Shown: positions 9,008-15,781 of the stretch, one piece after another
Numbering within the stretch: the first letter of the stretch is position 1
How the letters are laid out: the number at the start of each line of letters is the position of its first letter
NCBI RefSeq assembly: GCF_004331435.1
Contig: NZ_SJKA01000012.1
Span: forward strand, 62,001 to 126,000
Source: Kribbella sindirgiensis
GTDB taxonomy: Bacteria; Actinomycetota; Actinomycetes; Propionibacteriales; Kribbellaceae
Length of the DNA: 64,000 nt
Direction: 5' to 3'
Notes under the pieces: model-generated
Told to the model about the DNA's origin: nothing
Databases searched by the model: none
Seen by the model: the letters and a program-made list of their open reading frames with translations, nothing else
Program-made: the position numbers and the translations under genes

Positions 9008-9904
9008 ATGGACGAACGGCAGTTGCGGGTGCTCCGGGAAGTCGGTGAGCTGGGAAGCGTCACCGCGGCCGCGGAGGCGCTGCTCGTGACACCGTCCGCG
9101 ATCTCACAGCAGCTGCGGTTGCTGCAGCGGTCGATGCCGGTGCCGTTGACCGAGCGCGACGGCCGACGGGTCGTCCTGACCGCCGCCGGCCGCGCGTTGG
9201 CCGGGGCCGCCGCGGACGTGGAGTCGGCGCTGGCGCGGGCCCGGCAGGTGGTGGACGAGTTCGCCGAGCAGCCGGATGCTGTGGTGTCAGTCGCCGCGTT
9301 CCACAGTGCGGCCGCGGCGTTCTTCCCTGCGCTGTTGCGGGCGGCGGACGGGCCGCGGGTCAGCCTGCACGACGAGGACGTACCGCAGGACGAGTTCCCG
9401 CCGTTGACCCGGGAGTACGACGTGGTGCTGGCGCATCGGCTGGATCATGCCGCTGCCTGGCCGCGGACCGTTGCGGTCACGCCGCTGCTGCAGGAGCCGC
9501 TGGACGTCGCCGTACCTGTCGATCATCAGTTGGCGTCGAAGCGCTCGCTGTCGCCGCGAGACGTGGCGGATGAGCCCTGGATCACGGTGCACGACGGGTT
9601 TCCGTTGATGGCGACGATCGAGGCGATCGGTGCGGCGGCCAACCGGCGGCTCGAGCTGGTCCATCGCGTGAACGAGTTCACCGTGGTCGCCGAGCTGGTG
9701 GCCGCCGGCGCCGGGTTGGCGCTGATCCCGCGGTGGACAGCCCGCTCGCATCCGGGTGTCGTGCTGCTTCCGATGCGAGGCGTGCACGCGCGGCGGCACA
9801 TCGACGCGCTGCACCGGCCGGAGCGGACGGCTCGGCGTGCGGTGCGGACGACACTCGCCAACCTTCAGGCCGCGGCGGCGACGGTGCGCAGGCCGAGCGC
9901 TTGA
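9008..9904 (+). CDS. LysR family transcriptional regulator
   Basis: 298 residues. The N-terminal winged HTH is clear (RQLRVLREVGELGSVTAAAEAL, then TPSAISQQLRLLQ), with a linker helix and a periplasmic-binding-like effector domain (about 90-295) split into two lobes. There is no obvious Shine-Dalgarno sequence before ATG 9008, so the message may be leaderless. The divergent neighbour is an EamA exporter, the usual arrangement of LysR regulators and their target. The effector cannot be predicted. Confidence 0.9.
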   Translation: MDERQLRVLREVGELGSVTAAAEALLVTPSAISQQLRLLQRSMPVPLTERDGRRVVLTAAGRALAGAAADVESALARARQVVDEFAEQPDAVVSVAAFHSAAAAFFPALLRAADGPRVSLHDEDVPQDEFPPLTREYDVVLAHRLDHAAAWPRTVAVTPLLQEPLDVAVPVDHQLASKRSLSPRDVADEPWITVHDGFPLMATIEAIGAAANRRLELVHRVNEFTVVAELVAAGAGLALIPRWTARSHPGVVLLPMRGVHARRHIDALHRPERTARRAVRTTLANLQAAAATVRRPSA

Positions 9905-9967
9905 TAGCCTCGCGGCAGTTCGCTGTCACCCCGCCCGGGGCAGTGGTTCGGGTCCGGAGAGGGAGAC

Positions 9968-10552
9968 ATGACAGGAACTGTGCGTTGCGTCCTTGCCGCG
10001 GTCGGGGTGCTGGGAGTCATCGGTGTGCTCGCGGGCCCGGTGGCAGCGGCCCAGAAGCGTCCTCCCGGCGTACCGCCGGGTGAGGTCGCGATCCCCGTGG
10101 CGGGAAAGACGGACGTGGCGACGAGCAACGGACCGCTGCGTGTGCTGGCGCCGCACGGGCCGTTCGGAAGTGCGCGGGCGGTGATTGTGATGGTGTCGCA
10201 GGGCCCACGAACCACCGTTCGGCTGAAGGTGACCGGGGTTGGGCGTACGGCGGCCGGCCGCACGTTCGGCGCGCATCTGCACACCGGCCCGTGCGTGGCA
10301 GGCGACGGCGCCGCCGCCGGGCCGCACTACAACACCGACGTGATCAACGGCCACAAGCCGGTACGGGTCGACCACGAGCGCGAGATCTGGCTCGACTTCA
10401 CCGTTGGTCCGAGCGGCGCGGCGACGGCGTCAACCGCCGTACGGTTCGTGCCGCGACCGGGCGACCGCGCCGTCGTCGTTCACGAGCACGCGACCGACCA
10501 CCACGGCACCGCCGGCGCCCGCCTCGCCTGCCTCCCGCTGAGCTGGGACTAG
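9968..10552 (+). CDS. Secreted Cu/Zn superoxide dismutase-like protein
   Basis: 194 residues with a Sec signal peptide (about 1-28, ending VAAAQ). The mature part resembles the Cu/Zn SOD fold: copper-ligand-like histidines in GAHLHTGPC, then GPHYN, and a C-terminal VVHEHATDHHGTAGARLAC where canonical SODs have the active-site Arg, seen here as Arg in GARLAC. Two cysteines (in GPC and LAC) could form the family disulfide. Canonical zinc-loop spacing is shortened, so activity should not be assumed. A GGAGAGGGAG ribosome binding region lies just upstream of ATG 9968. Confidence 0.78.
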   Translation: MTGTVRCVLAAVGVLGVIGVLAGPVAAAQKRPPGVPPGEVAIPVAGKTDVATSNGPLRVLAPHGPFGSARAVIVMVSQGPRTTVRLKVTGVGRTAAGRTFGAHLHTGPCVAGDGAAAGPHYNTDVINGHKPVRVDHEREIWLDFTVGPSGAATASTAVRFVPRPGDRAVVVHEHATDHHGTAGARLACLPLSWD

Positions 10553-10934
10553 GCCGAGCCGCCATTGCTCTTCAGGAGTTGGGCGTTGATCCACTGACCC
10601 TGGGGTGAGCAGAGGAAGCCGACGAGGTCGCCGGTGTCCTGCGGCGTGCCCAGGCGGCCGAGTGGGGTTTGCTGAAGGCAGGCATCGCGGATCTCGTCGG
10701 CCATCCAGCCGGTGTCGATCGGCCCGGGGTTGGGCCCCAGCGCATGCGATCGTCGTACGGCGTCCAGTAGCTGAAGGCGATGTCCCACCCGGACGCGGCC
10801 AGCCGCCGGGCGATACCGGCACCGATGCCAACGGTGCGCCCGACCCCGGTCAGGAGCACGACTGGGCGAACTGCCGGTTGGGCCGCTGCCTGGGCCGCTG
10901 TCTGAGCTGCAGTCTGGGCCGCTGTCTGGGTCAT
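10549..10934 (-). pseudogene. SDR family oxidoreductase, internally deleted remnant
   Basis: Two parts of one short-chain dehydrogenase lie in different frames. The 5' part, starting at ATG 10934, carries a TAAQ repeat and the Rossmann start VVLLTGVGRTVGIGAGIARR to SYWTPYDDRM. The 3' part, in another frame, reads NPGPIDTGWMADEIRD to LLKSNGGSA, the normal SDR end. About 120 central residues, including the catalytic Ser-Tyr-Lys region, are missing and the frame is shifted at the junction near 10740. The product cannot be an active enzyme. The 3' frame is shared with the upstream HNH gene. Confidence 0.85.
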
Positions 10935-12495
10935 GCGAGCGATCCTGCTGGAACGCCCGCCGACCGGCAACCAGATTGTCCGACGTCCACCAGGGTGGGG
11001 AGCGGGGTGGGTGAGGGGGTGGGGTCACGAGGGGGAACGAAAGGGACGAGGGGACGGGGGGACGGGGGCGTGTGGGCGTGGGGGATCGGCCGGCGGGCGG
11101 TTGCCTGTCGGGTGTGCGGGGTGCCTTGGACCGGAGCTTCGGGCGCAGGGGGCAGGCTGATTGGCGCAGGGGTGGTGGGTCGGGGTCGGACCAGGTGGGG
11201 CGGGTCACGGTGGGGTGGCCGTTGGTGAGGGTGATGGTGAGTCGGCCTTGGTGGACGTTGATGTGGTCGCGTTTGCAGAGGAGGGCGAGGTTGTCGAGGG
11301 AGGTGGGGCCGCCGTCGGTCCAGTGGGTGATGTGGTGGGCTTCGCAGATGGCGGGTGGTGCGCCGCAGGCGATGCAGCCTTTGTCGCGGGTGTTGAGGGC
11401 TTGGCGGATGGCGCGGGTGACGAAGCGGTGTTCGGTGCCGACGTCGAGGGGTTGGGAGTTGGAGCCGAGGACCAGGGGGATGATGCCGGCGTCGCAGGCG
11501 AGTCGTCGGACGGCTGCGGCGGAGAGGGTGTCGCCGTGCACCAGTTCTCCCCGGCCCAGTTCTCCCCGGCCCAGCTCGCCCCGGCCCAGCTCGCCCCGGC
11601 CGAGCTCCGCCCGGCCTGGGTCGCCTTGGCCTGGGTCGTCTTGGCCTGGGTCGTCGGGGTTGTGGGTGTTGGTGGCGGTTTTGAGGTCTTCGAGGTCGAT
11701 GGTGACGGTGATGTGGGGTTTGATGTCGCCGTGGCCGGGCACGGCGGTGCCGGTGCCGGCGGCGGTGGTGAGGATCGCGGTGAGGGCGTCGGCTTGGCGT
11801 TTGCTGCGGGGACGTGGGTCGCGCTCGCCGTCGGGGGTTTTGTGGGGTTTGGCGCCGGCGAAGATCAGGGTCTGGAGGAGTTCGGCGTTTTCGTCGGCGA
11901 GGTAGCCGCCGAAGGTGACGCCGCGGTCGGCGGGTTTGATCCACAGTGCCTCGCGAGACGATACGTCCTCGTCGTCGGCGCGGGGTTCGGGGCCGTCGGT
12001 GTCGAGCCGCTCGCGTATCTCTTTGCCGAGCTTGCGCAGGTCACCCGGCGGGAGCAGACCGGCCGCCTCGACCATGGCTTCTTCGGCGACGCGTAGGTCC
12101 TCCGCAGATGCACCGGCCGAGGTCGGCACTTTCTCGAGCGCGGAGACGATCGCGTCGGCCTGTCCCAGGTTCAGGTGGGTCTTGTCTGCAGAGTTGGCCG
12201 GGTTGGCTAGGTGGCCGGTGTCCAGGGCCGCGGTCACGGTGGGGTATTTGTGCAGGGCGCGGGCCAGGCGGAGGTCTCGGCGTACGTCGGCGGGATCCAG
12301 CCGGTAGCGGACCGAGAGTAGTTGCACGGTGTCGCGGGCGCCGAGTTCTTGGGCGTAGCCGTCGGTGTCGAGGCTAGCCGTCAGGTGCAGGCAGCGGATC
12401 TGGAGGCGGGCGATCTCGGCGTGTGTCGCGTCGAGGGCAGACAGCTTCTCGCTGCTGCTCATCGACCACACGGGTCGCTCGTCCAGGATCGCCAT
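10549..12495 (-). CDS. DUF222 / HNH endonuclease domain protein with run-on C-terminus
   Basis: The frame encodes 648 residues. Residues about 1-300 form the DUF222 region. The HNH motif is near residues 370-425 (CIACGAPPAICEAHHITHW, then LDNLALLCKRDHINVH). A run of eight Pro/Gly/Glu pentapeptides interrupts the middle. After the HNH domain the frame continues as a low-complexity Pro/Arg tail and then reads the C-terminal part of a deleted SDR gene before the first stop at 10549, so the original stop appears to have been lost. ATG 12495 is favoured; an upstream frame start exists at 12573. DUF222/HNH proteins are numerous in actinobacteria and their role is unclear. Confidence 0.8.
   Translation of the reverse strand: MAILDERPVWSMSSSEKLSALDATHAEIARLQIRCLHLTASLDTDGYAQELGARDTVQLLSVRYRLDPADVRRDLRLARALHKYPTVTAALDTGHLANPANSADKTHLNLGQADAIVSALEKVPTSAGASAEDLRVAEEAMVEAAGLLPPGDLRKLGKEIRERLDTDGPEPRADDEDVSSREALWIKPADRGVTFGGYLADENAELLQTLIFAGAKPHKTPDGERDPRPRSKRQADALTAILTTAAGTGTAVPGHGDIKPHITVTIDLEDLKTATNTHNPDDPGQDDPGQGDPGRAELGRGELGRGELGRGELGRGELVHGDTLSAAAVRRLACDAGIIPLVLGSNSQPLDVGTEHRFVTRAIRQALNTRDKGCIACGAPPAICEAHHITHWTDGGPTSLDNLALLCKRDHINVHQGRLTITLTNGHPTVTRPTWSDPDPPPLRQSACPLRPKLRSKAPRTPDRQPPAGRSPTPTRPRPPVPSSLSFPLVTPPPHPPRSPPWWTSDNLVAGRRAFQQDRSHDPDSGPDCSSDSGPGSGPTGSSPSRAPDRGRAHRWHRCRYRPAAGRVRVGHRLQLLDAVRRSHALGPNPGPIDTGWMADEIRDACLQQTPLGRLGTPQDTGDLVGFLCSPQGQWINAQLLKSNGGSA
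11050..11084 (+). other. Potential G-quadruplex run
   Basis: On the plus strand, five runs of three or more G (at 11050-11053, 11056-11061, 11064-11068, 11074-11076 and 11080-11084) are separated by 2-5 bases. This fits the usual G-quadruplex consensus. The run lies in the part of the HNH frame that encodes the Pro-rich tail, so it may simply follow from proline codons on the coding strand. Confidence 0.4.
11542..11661 (-). repeat. 15-bp tandem repeat, about eight copies, inside the DUF222/HNH gene
   Basis: Starting at 11542, a 15-base unit repeats in phase about eight times. The first four copies are nearly identical and later ones diverge. In the encoded protein it gives pentapeptides such as GELGR and DDPGQ. 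The unit is a multiple of three, so copy-number change would keep the frame. Confidence 0.85.
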
Positions 12496-12573
12496 ACCCA
12501 AGACCCTAGACACACCCACCGACAGTTTTCGAGCCAGAAAGCCCTTATCTGCAAGGGATCCCGCAATTGGCAA

Positions 12574-12599
12574 CTTCCTGTCAACTTATCCACAGGAAG
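12574..12599. promoter_or_regulatory. Inverted repeat enclosing a DnaA-box-like sequence upstream of the HNH gene
   Basis: Arms CTTCCTGT and ACAGGAAG (8 bp) flank ten bases; the sequence TTATCCACA at 12586-12594 equals the consensus DnaA box. Only one box is present and no dnaA, dnaN or AT-rich region is near, so this is not an origin. It lies about 80 bases upstream of the HNH start and may be a promoter-associated element. Confidence 0.4.
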
Positions 12600-12622
12600 C
12601 ACAGATGCCCGGGGTAGCCCTG

Positions 12623-12814
12623 CTAGCTGTCCGCGTGCACGATGTGGGCGTCTGGGCCTGGGAAGAAGAGTGACTCGGTGTCGGTGTCGGTCCAGTGCAC
12701 GAGGTACGGCGGGGCGCCGTTCGGGTCGTGTACTTCGACGATCTGTCCTTCGCGCCGGTGTGCCGACAGGTGGCTACTCTCCACCACGACGTGGTCTCCT
12801 GCTGCAGCTTTCAC
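12623..12814 (-). CDS. DUF1918 domain protein
   Basis: A 63-residue small beta-rich protein starting KAAAGDHVVVES and ending with an acidic, His-containing tail. The pattern GDxVVVES..VGxxxREGQIVEV..NGAPPYxVHW.D..ESLxFPGPDA is that of DUF1918, an SH3-like fold of unknown function common in actinobacteria. The start is set at GTG 12814 because AAGGAGGTG lies seven bases upstream; the longer ATG frame at 12832 would place this ribosome binding site inside the coding region. Confidence 0.85.
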   Translation of the reverse strand: MKAAAGDHVVVESSHLSAHRREGQIVEVHDPNGAPPYLVHWTDTDTESLFFPGPDAHIVHADS

Positions 12815-12851
12815 CACACCCACCTCCTTCACACCCAGCTTGGTCCACTCC

Positions 12852-13505
12852 TCAGTGGATGTCGATGGCGAGCCGGGCGGCGAGTCCCGCGAAGATCGCC
12901 GCGGTGACCCGCTCGAGCCGCCGGCGGAGCCTGCTCCCGGCGCGGAAGAACTTCTCGGTCAGCGTGCCGGCCAGCAGCGCCGCACTCGCATCCACCGGGA
13001 AGCCGACCAGGATGAACACCGCGCCGAGGACGAGGAACTGGAGCGTCACCGGCCAGCTGCCGCTCCCGGTCGTGATGAACTGCGGAACGAACGCCAGGTA
13101 GAACAGGATCACCTTCGGATTCGCCAGGTTGGTGAGCGTCGCCATCACGTACGTCCGCCGCAGTGTCCGCCGGGGCAGTACCGGTGCGTCCTCGGGTGCC
13201 CCGAACTCCTCCCGGCTCGCACGCCAGGTCAGATAGGCCAGATAGAGCAGGAACGCCGCCCCCGCGATCCGTACGCCGTTCAGAACCTGCGGCGCCGCCT
13301 GGATCAACGCCCCCAGCCCGAGCGCCGCCGCGACGCTGTGCACCGCCAGCCCCGTCGACATCCCAGCCGCCGCGACGACCCCAGTACGTCGCCCACCGGC
13401 CGCGGCGTTCGCGACGATGAACAGCATGTCCGGTCCCGGCACGATGCTGACCAGGAAGACCGCCACCAGGAACCCGAGCACCACCGATACGTCCATACGT
13501 TCCAT
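12852..13505 (-). CDS. LysE/RhtB family amino-acid exporter
   Basis: 217 residues with about six membrane helices and the family signature near the N-terminus, VSIVPGPDMLFIVANAAAGG. A second conserved stretch, LTNLANPKVILFYLAFVPQF, is typical of RhtB-type exporters of threonine, homoserine and related amino acids. It lies 37 bases downstream of the start of the DUF1918 gene on the same strand and 46 bases from the histidine kinase gene. Substrate unknown. Confidence 0.9.
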   Translation of the reverse strand: MERMDVSVVLGFLVAVFLVSIVPGPDMLFIVANAAAGGRRTGVVAAAGMSTGLAVHSVAAALGLGALIQAAPQVLNGVRIAGAAFLLYLAYLTWRASREEFGAPEDAPVLPRRTLRRTYVMATLTNLANPKVILFYLAFVPQFITTGSGSWPVTLQFLVLGAVFILVGFPVDASAALLAGTLTEKFFRAGSRLRRRLERVTAAIFAGLAARLAIDIH

Positions 13506-13551
13506 CCTGACCCACAGGTGCCGCCGGGTCGCCCGGGATTTCGGTCCGTGG

Positions 13552-14964
13552 TCAGTTCGGGAGGGTGACGGTGGCTGTGGTGCCGCCGGTGGGGGAGGAG
13601 GTCAGGGTGATGGTTCCGTTGTGCGCGCGGGTGATTTCGCGGGCGATCGACAGGCCCAGGCCGGAGCCGCCGCTGGTGCGGGAGCGGCTGGTGTCCAGGC
13701 GGACGAAGCGTTCGAAGACGCGTTGCCGATCCTGTTCGGGGATCCCGTCGCCGTCGTCGGACACCGTGATGATCGCGGACCCGTTCTGCTCGGCCGTGGT
13801 CAGGTGGACGGTGCCGTGCGCGGCGCGGGCGGCATTGTCGACGAGGTTCCGCAGTACCTGGCTCAACCGGGCCGGATCGCCGACGACCCGGACCGGATGC
13901 ACGTCGCCGGTCACGGTCAGGTCGGGCGCCGAACTCCGCAGCCGCTGGATCTCGGCTGCGACCAGGTCGTCGAGGTCCACGTCGACCTGCCGCATCCGGA
14001 TCCCGGTGTCGTCGGCCTTCGCGAGCAGGAGGAGATCCTCGACCAGTTGCCGCATCCGGTCGGTCTCGGTCTCCATCACCTGACGCAGCTCGTGCCACGC
14101 CTGACCGGTGGTGTCGGCCTCGATGACCTCCAACGCCGCCGTCAGCGTCGCCAGTGGCGACCGCAACTCGTGGCTGGCGTCCGCCACGAACGCGCGCTGG
14201 GTCGCCTGGCCGGTCTCCAGCCGGTCGAGCATCTCGTTCATCGTGACCGCGAGCCGCGCGATCTCGTCCCGGGTCTGCGGCACCGGAACCCGCTCGGTCA
14301 GGTCCCGGGTGCCGATGCGCTGCACCCGGCCGCGGATCCGTTCCACCGGCCGCAGTGCCTGCCCGACCATCAGCCACCCGGCAACGCCGACGACGATCAG
14401 CAACGCCGGGAACCCGATCGCCAGGTACTTCGCCACGGTGACGACCGTCTGCCGCTGGGTCTCCACCGACGACGCGACCACCACGGTGTACGTGCGGCCG
14501 TCGTACGCCGCTCCCTGCGCGACGATCAGGAACGAGTGGTCGTCGTCGATCAGCGGCATCTCACCGACCTGGGACCGCAGCAGCGCGTCGGCCGGCGGCC
14601 GCAGGTCGGTCAGCGGGGTGGTGTCGACCCGCGTCGACGAGGCTGCGACGACCCGGCCGGACGGGTCCAGAACCTGGATCAGCTGACCTGGACGCGTCGT
14701 CTCGCCGAGGTCGGTCGCGAGTCCCGCCGTACCCTTCGCGCTGACCTGCCGGGCGATGTCGCCGACGCGACCGTCAGCGGCATCGGAGACCTCGGTGATC
14801 AGCGCGCGCTGCAGGAGCAGCAGCAGCGCAGCCGCGCCGAGCATCATCGCTACGGCGACCACGATCACCGCGGCCGCGGTCGAACGGCTCCGCACACTGG
14901 CCTGCCGCAGACCGCCGGCGGTCCGGTACCACCCGTCCTTGCGACGTCGCACCACCGTGCTCAC
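13552..14964 (-). CDS. Two-component sensor histidine kinase (HAMP-HisKA-HATPase_c)
   Basis: 470 residues. Membrane helix 1 is at about 32-52, an extracytoplasmic sensor of about 95 residues follows, membrane helix 2 is at about 150-178, and HAMP at about 180-232. HisKA carries the phospho-accepting His in FVADASHELRSPLATL (about residue 247). The ATPase domain has the N-box NLVDNAARAA, G1 box DDGDGIPEQD and G2 box GSGLGLSI. The GTG start lies 15 bases after the stop of the response regulator gene, so the two form an operon. The signal sensed is unknown; no heavy-metal or cell-wall motif was recognised. Confidence 0.93.
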   Translation of the reverse strand: MSTVVRRRKDGWYRTAGGLRQASVRSRSTAAAVIVVAVAMMLGAAALLLLLQRALITEVSDAADGRVGDIARQVSAKGTAGLATDLGETTRPGQLIQVLDPSGRVVAASSTRVDTTPLTDLRPPADALLRSQVGEMPLIDDDHSFLIVAQGAAYDGRTYTVVVASSVETQRQTVVTVAKYLAIGFPALLIVVGVAGWLMVGQALRPVERIRGRVQRIGTRDLTERVPVPQTRDEIARLAVTMNEMLDRLETGQATQRAFVADASHELRSPLATLTAALEVIEADTTGQAWHELRQVMETETDRMRQLVEDLLLLAKADDTGIRMRQVDVDLDDLVAAEIQRLRSSAPDLTVTGDVHPVRVVGDPARLSQVLRNLVDNAARAAHGTVHLTTAEQNGSAIITVSDDGDGIPEQDRQRVFERFVRLDTSRSRTSGGSGLGLSIAREITRAHNGTITLTSSPTGGTTATVTLPN

Positions 14965-14979
14965 GCACCCTAGTGTCGC

Positions 14980-15657
14980 TCAGCCGCCTTCGGGGTTCAT
15001 GCGGTAGCCCATGCCCCGGATGGTCTCGATGGCGTGACGCGCGAACGGGGTGTCGATCTTCTTGCGCAGGTAGCGCACGTACACCTCGACGACGTTCGGA
15101 TCGCCGTCGAACGCCGGATCCCAGACCCCGGCCAGGATCTCGGTCTTGCTGACGGTGTCCCCGCGGTGCCGCATCAGGAACTCCAGGAGCCCGTACTCGC
15201 GGGGCGTGAGGGTGATCTCGCGCCCGTTGCGCTCCACCCGGCGCCGGGCCACGTCGAGCGTCAGGTCGCCGGCCGTCAGCACCACCGGACGCTCCGGGCC
15301 GCCGCGCCGGATCAGCGCCCGCAACCGGGCGACCAGGACCAGGAAGCTGAACGGTTTGGTCAGGTAGTCGTCGGCGCCGAGGTCGAACGCGTCGGTCTGG
15401 TCGTACTCGCCGTCCTTCGCGGTCAGCATCAGCACCGGCGTCCAGATCCCGCGCGCCCGGAGCAGCTCGAGCACGCGGTACCCGTTGAGCTTCGGCAGCA
15501 TGATGTCCAGCACGATCACGTCGTAGTTGTGCTCGGTCGCTGCCCACACCGCGTTCTCGCCGTCGTGCACCAGCTCCACCACGAAACCGGCGTCCGTCAG
15601 CCCACGGTGCACCGTGTCGGCCAGCCGCAGTTCGTCCTCGACCATCAGCACTCGCAT
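14980..15657 (-). CDS. OmpR-family response regulator
   Basis: 225 residues. The receiver domain (1-120) has the acidic pair in VEDE, the phospho-acceptor Asp in VIVLDIMLPKLNG (about residue 51) and the Lys in YLTKPF. The winged-helix effector domain (about 130-222) ends RKKIDTPFARHAIETIRGMGYRM. ATG 15657 is chosen because the receiver fold begins there; the frame extends upstream into the GH31 gene but without domain support. It partners with the histidine kinase 15 bases downstream. A direct repeat upstream (15678-15698) looks like an autoregulatory site. Confidence 0.94.
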   Translation of the reverse strand: MRVLMVEDELRLADTVHRGLTDAGFVVELVHDGENAVWAATEHNYDVIVLDIMLPKLNGYRVLELLRARGIWTPVLMLTAKDGEYDQTDAFDLGADDYLTKPFSFLVLVARLRALIRRGGPERPVVLTAGDLTLDVARRRVERNGREITLTPREYGLLEFLMRHRGDTVSKTEILAGVWDPAFDGDPNVVEVYVRYLRKKIDTPFARHAIETIRGMGYRMNPEGG

Positions 15658-15677
15658 GTTCACAGTGTCACCGCAGA

Positions 15678-15698
15678 CCGCTGAGAGTCCGCTGAGAG
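15678..15698. promoter_or_regulatory. 11-bp-period direct repeat upstream of the response regulator
   Basis: CCGCTGAGAG occurs twice, at 15678-15687 and 15689-15698, one helical turn apart. Two in-phase direct repeats are the usual binding pattern of OmpR-family dimers, so this may be the autoregulatory box. It lies 21 bases upstream of the response regulator start and about 85 bases upstream of GH31. Confidence 0.5.
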
Positions 15699-15739
15699 GG
15701 CCACAACTTGACGCCGTGAAGTCGCCGTACCTACGGTTG

Positions 15740-15753
15740 TCGAAGCGCTTCGA
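15740..15753. promoter_or_regulatory. LacI operator (XyG box) upstream of GH31
   Basis: The perfect palindrome TCGAAGCGCTTCGA lies 28 bases upstream of the GH31 start. It is identical to the three other copies at 24090, 24127 and 34217. The last one lies beside the lacI gene, so the LacI protein encoded at 33152-34177 is the probable binder. Confidence 0.85.
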
Positions 15754-15781
15754 TAACCCGCCCGCCCAGAGAGGCTCCGCG

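Noticed and set aside
11542..11661. Possible CRISPR-like array
   Set aside because: The repeats are contiguous 15-bp units with no spacers and encode pentapeptides in an open frame.
12586..12594. Replication origin suggested by a DnaA box
   Set aside because: Single box, no dnaA, dnaN or A/T-rich unwinding region nearby.
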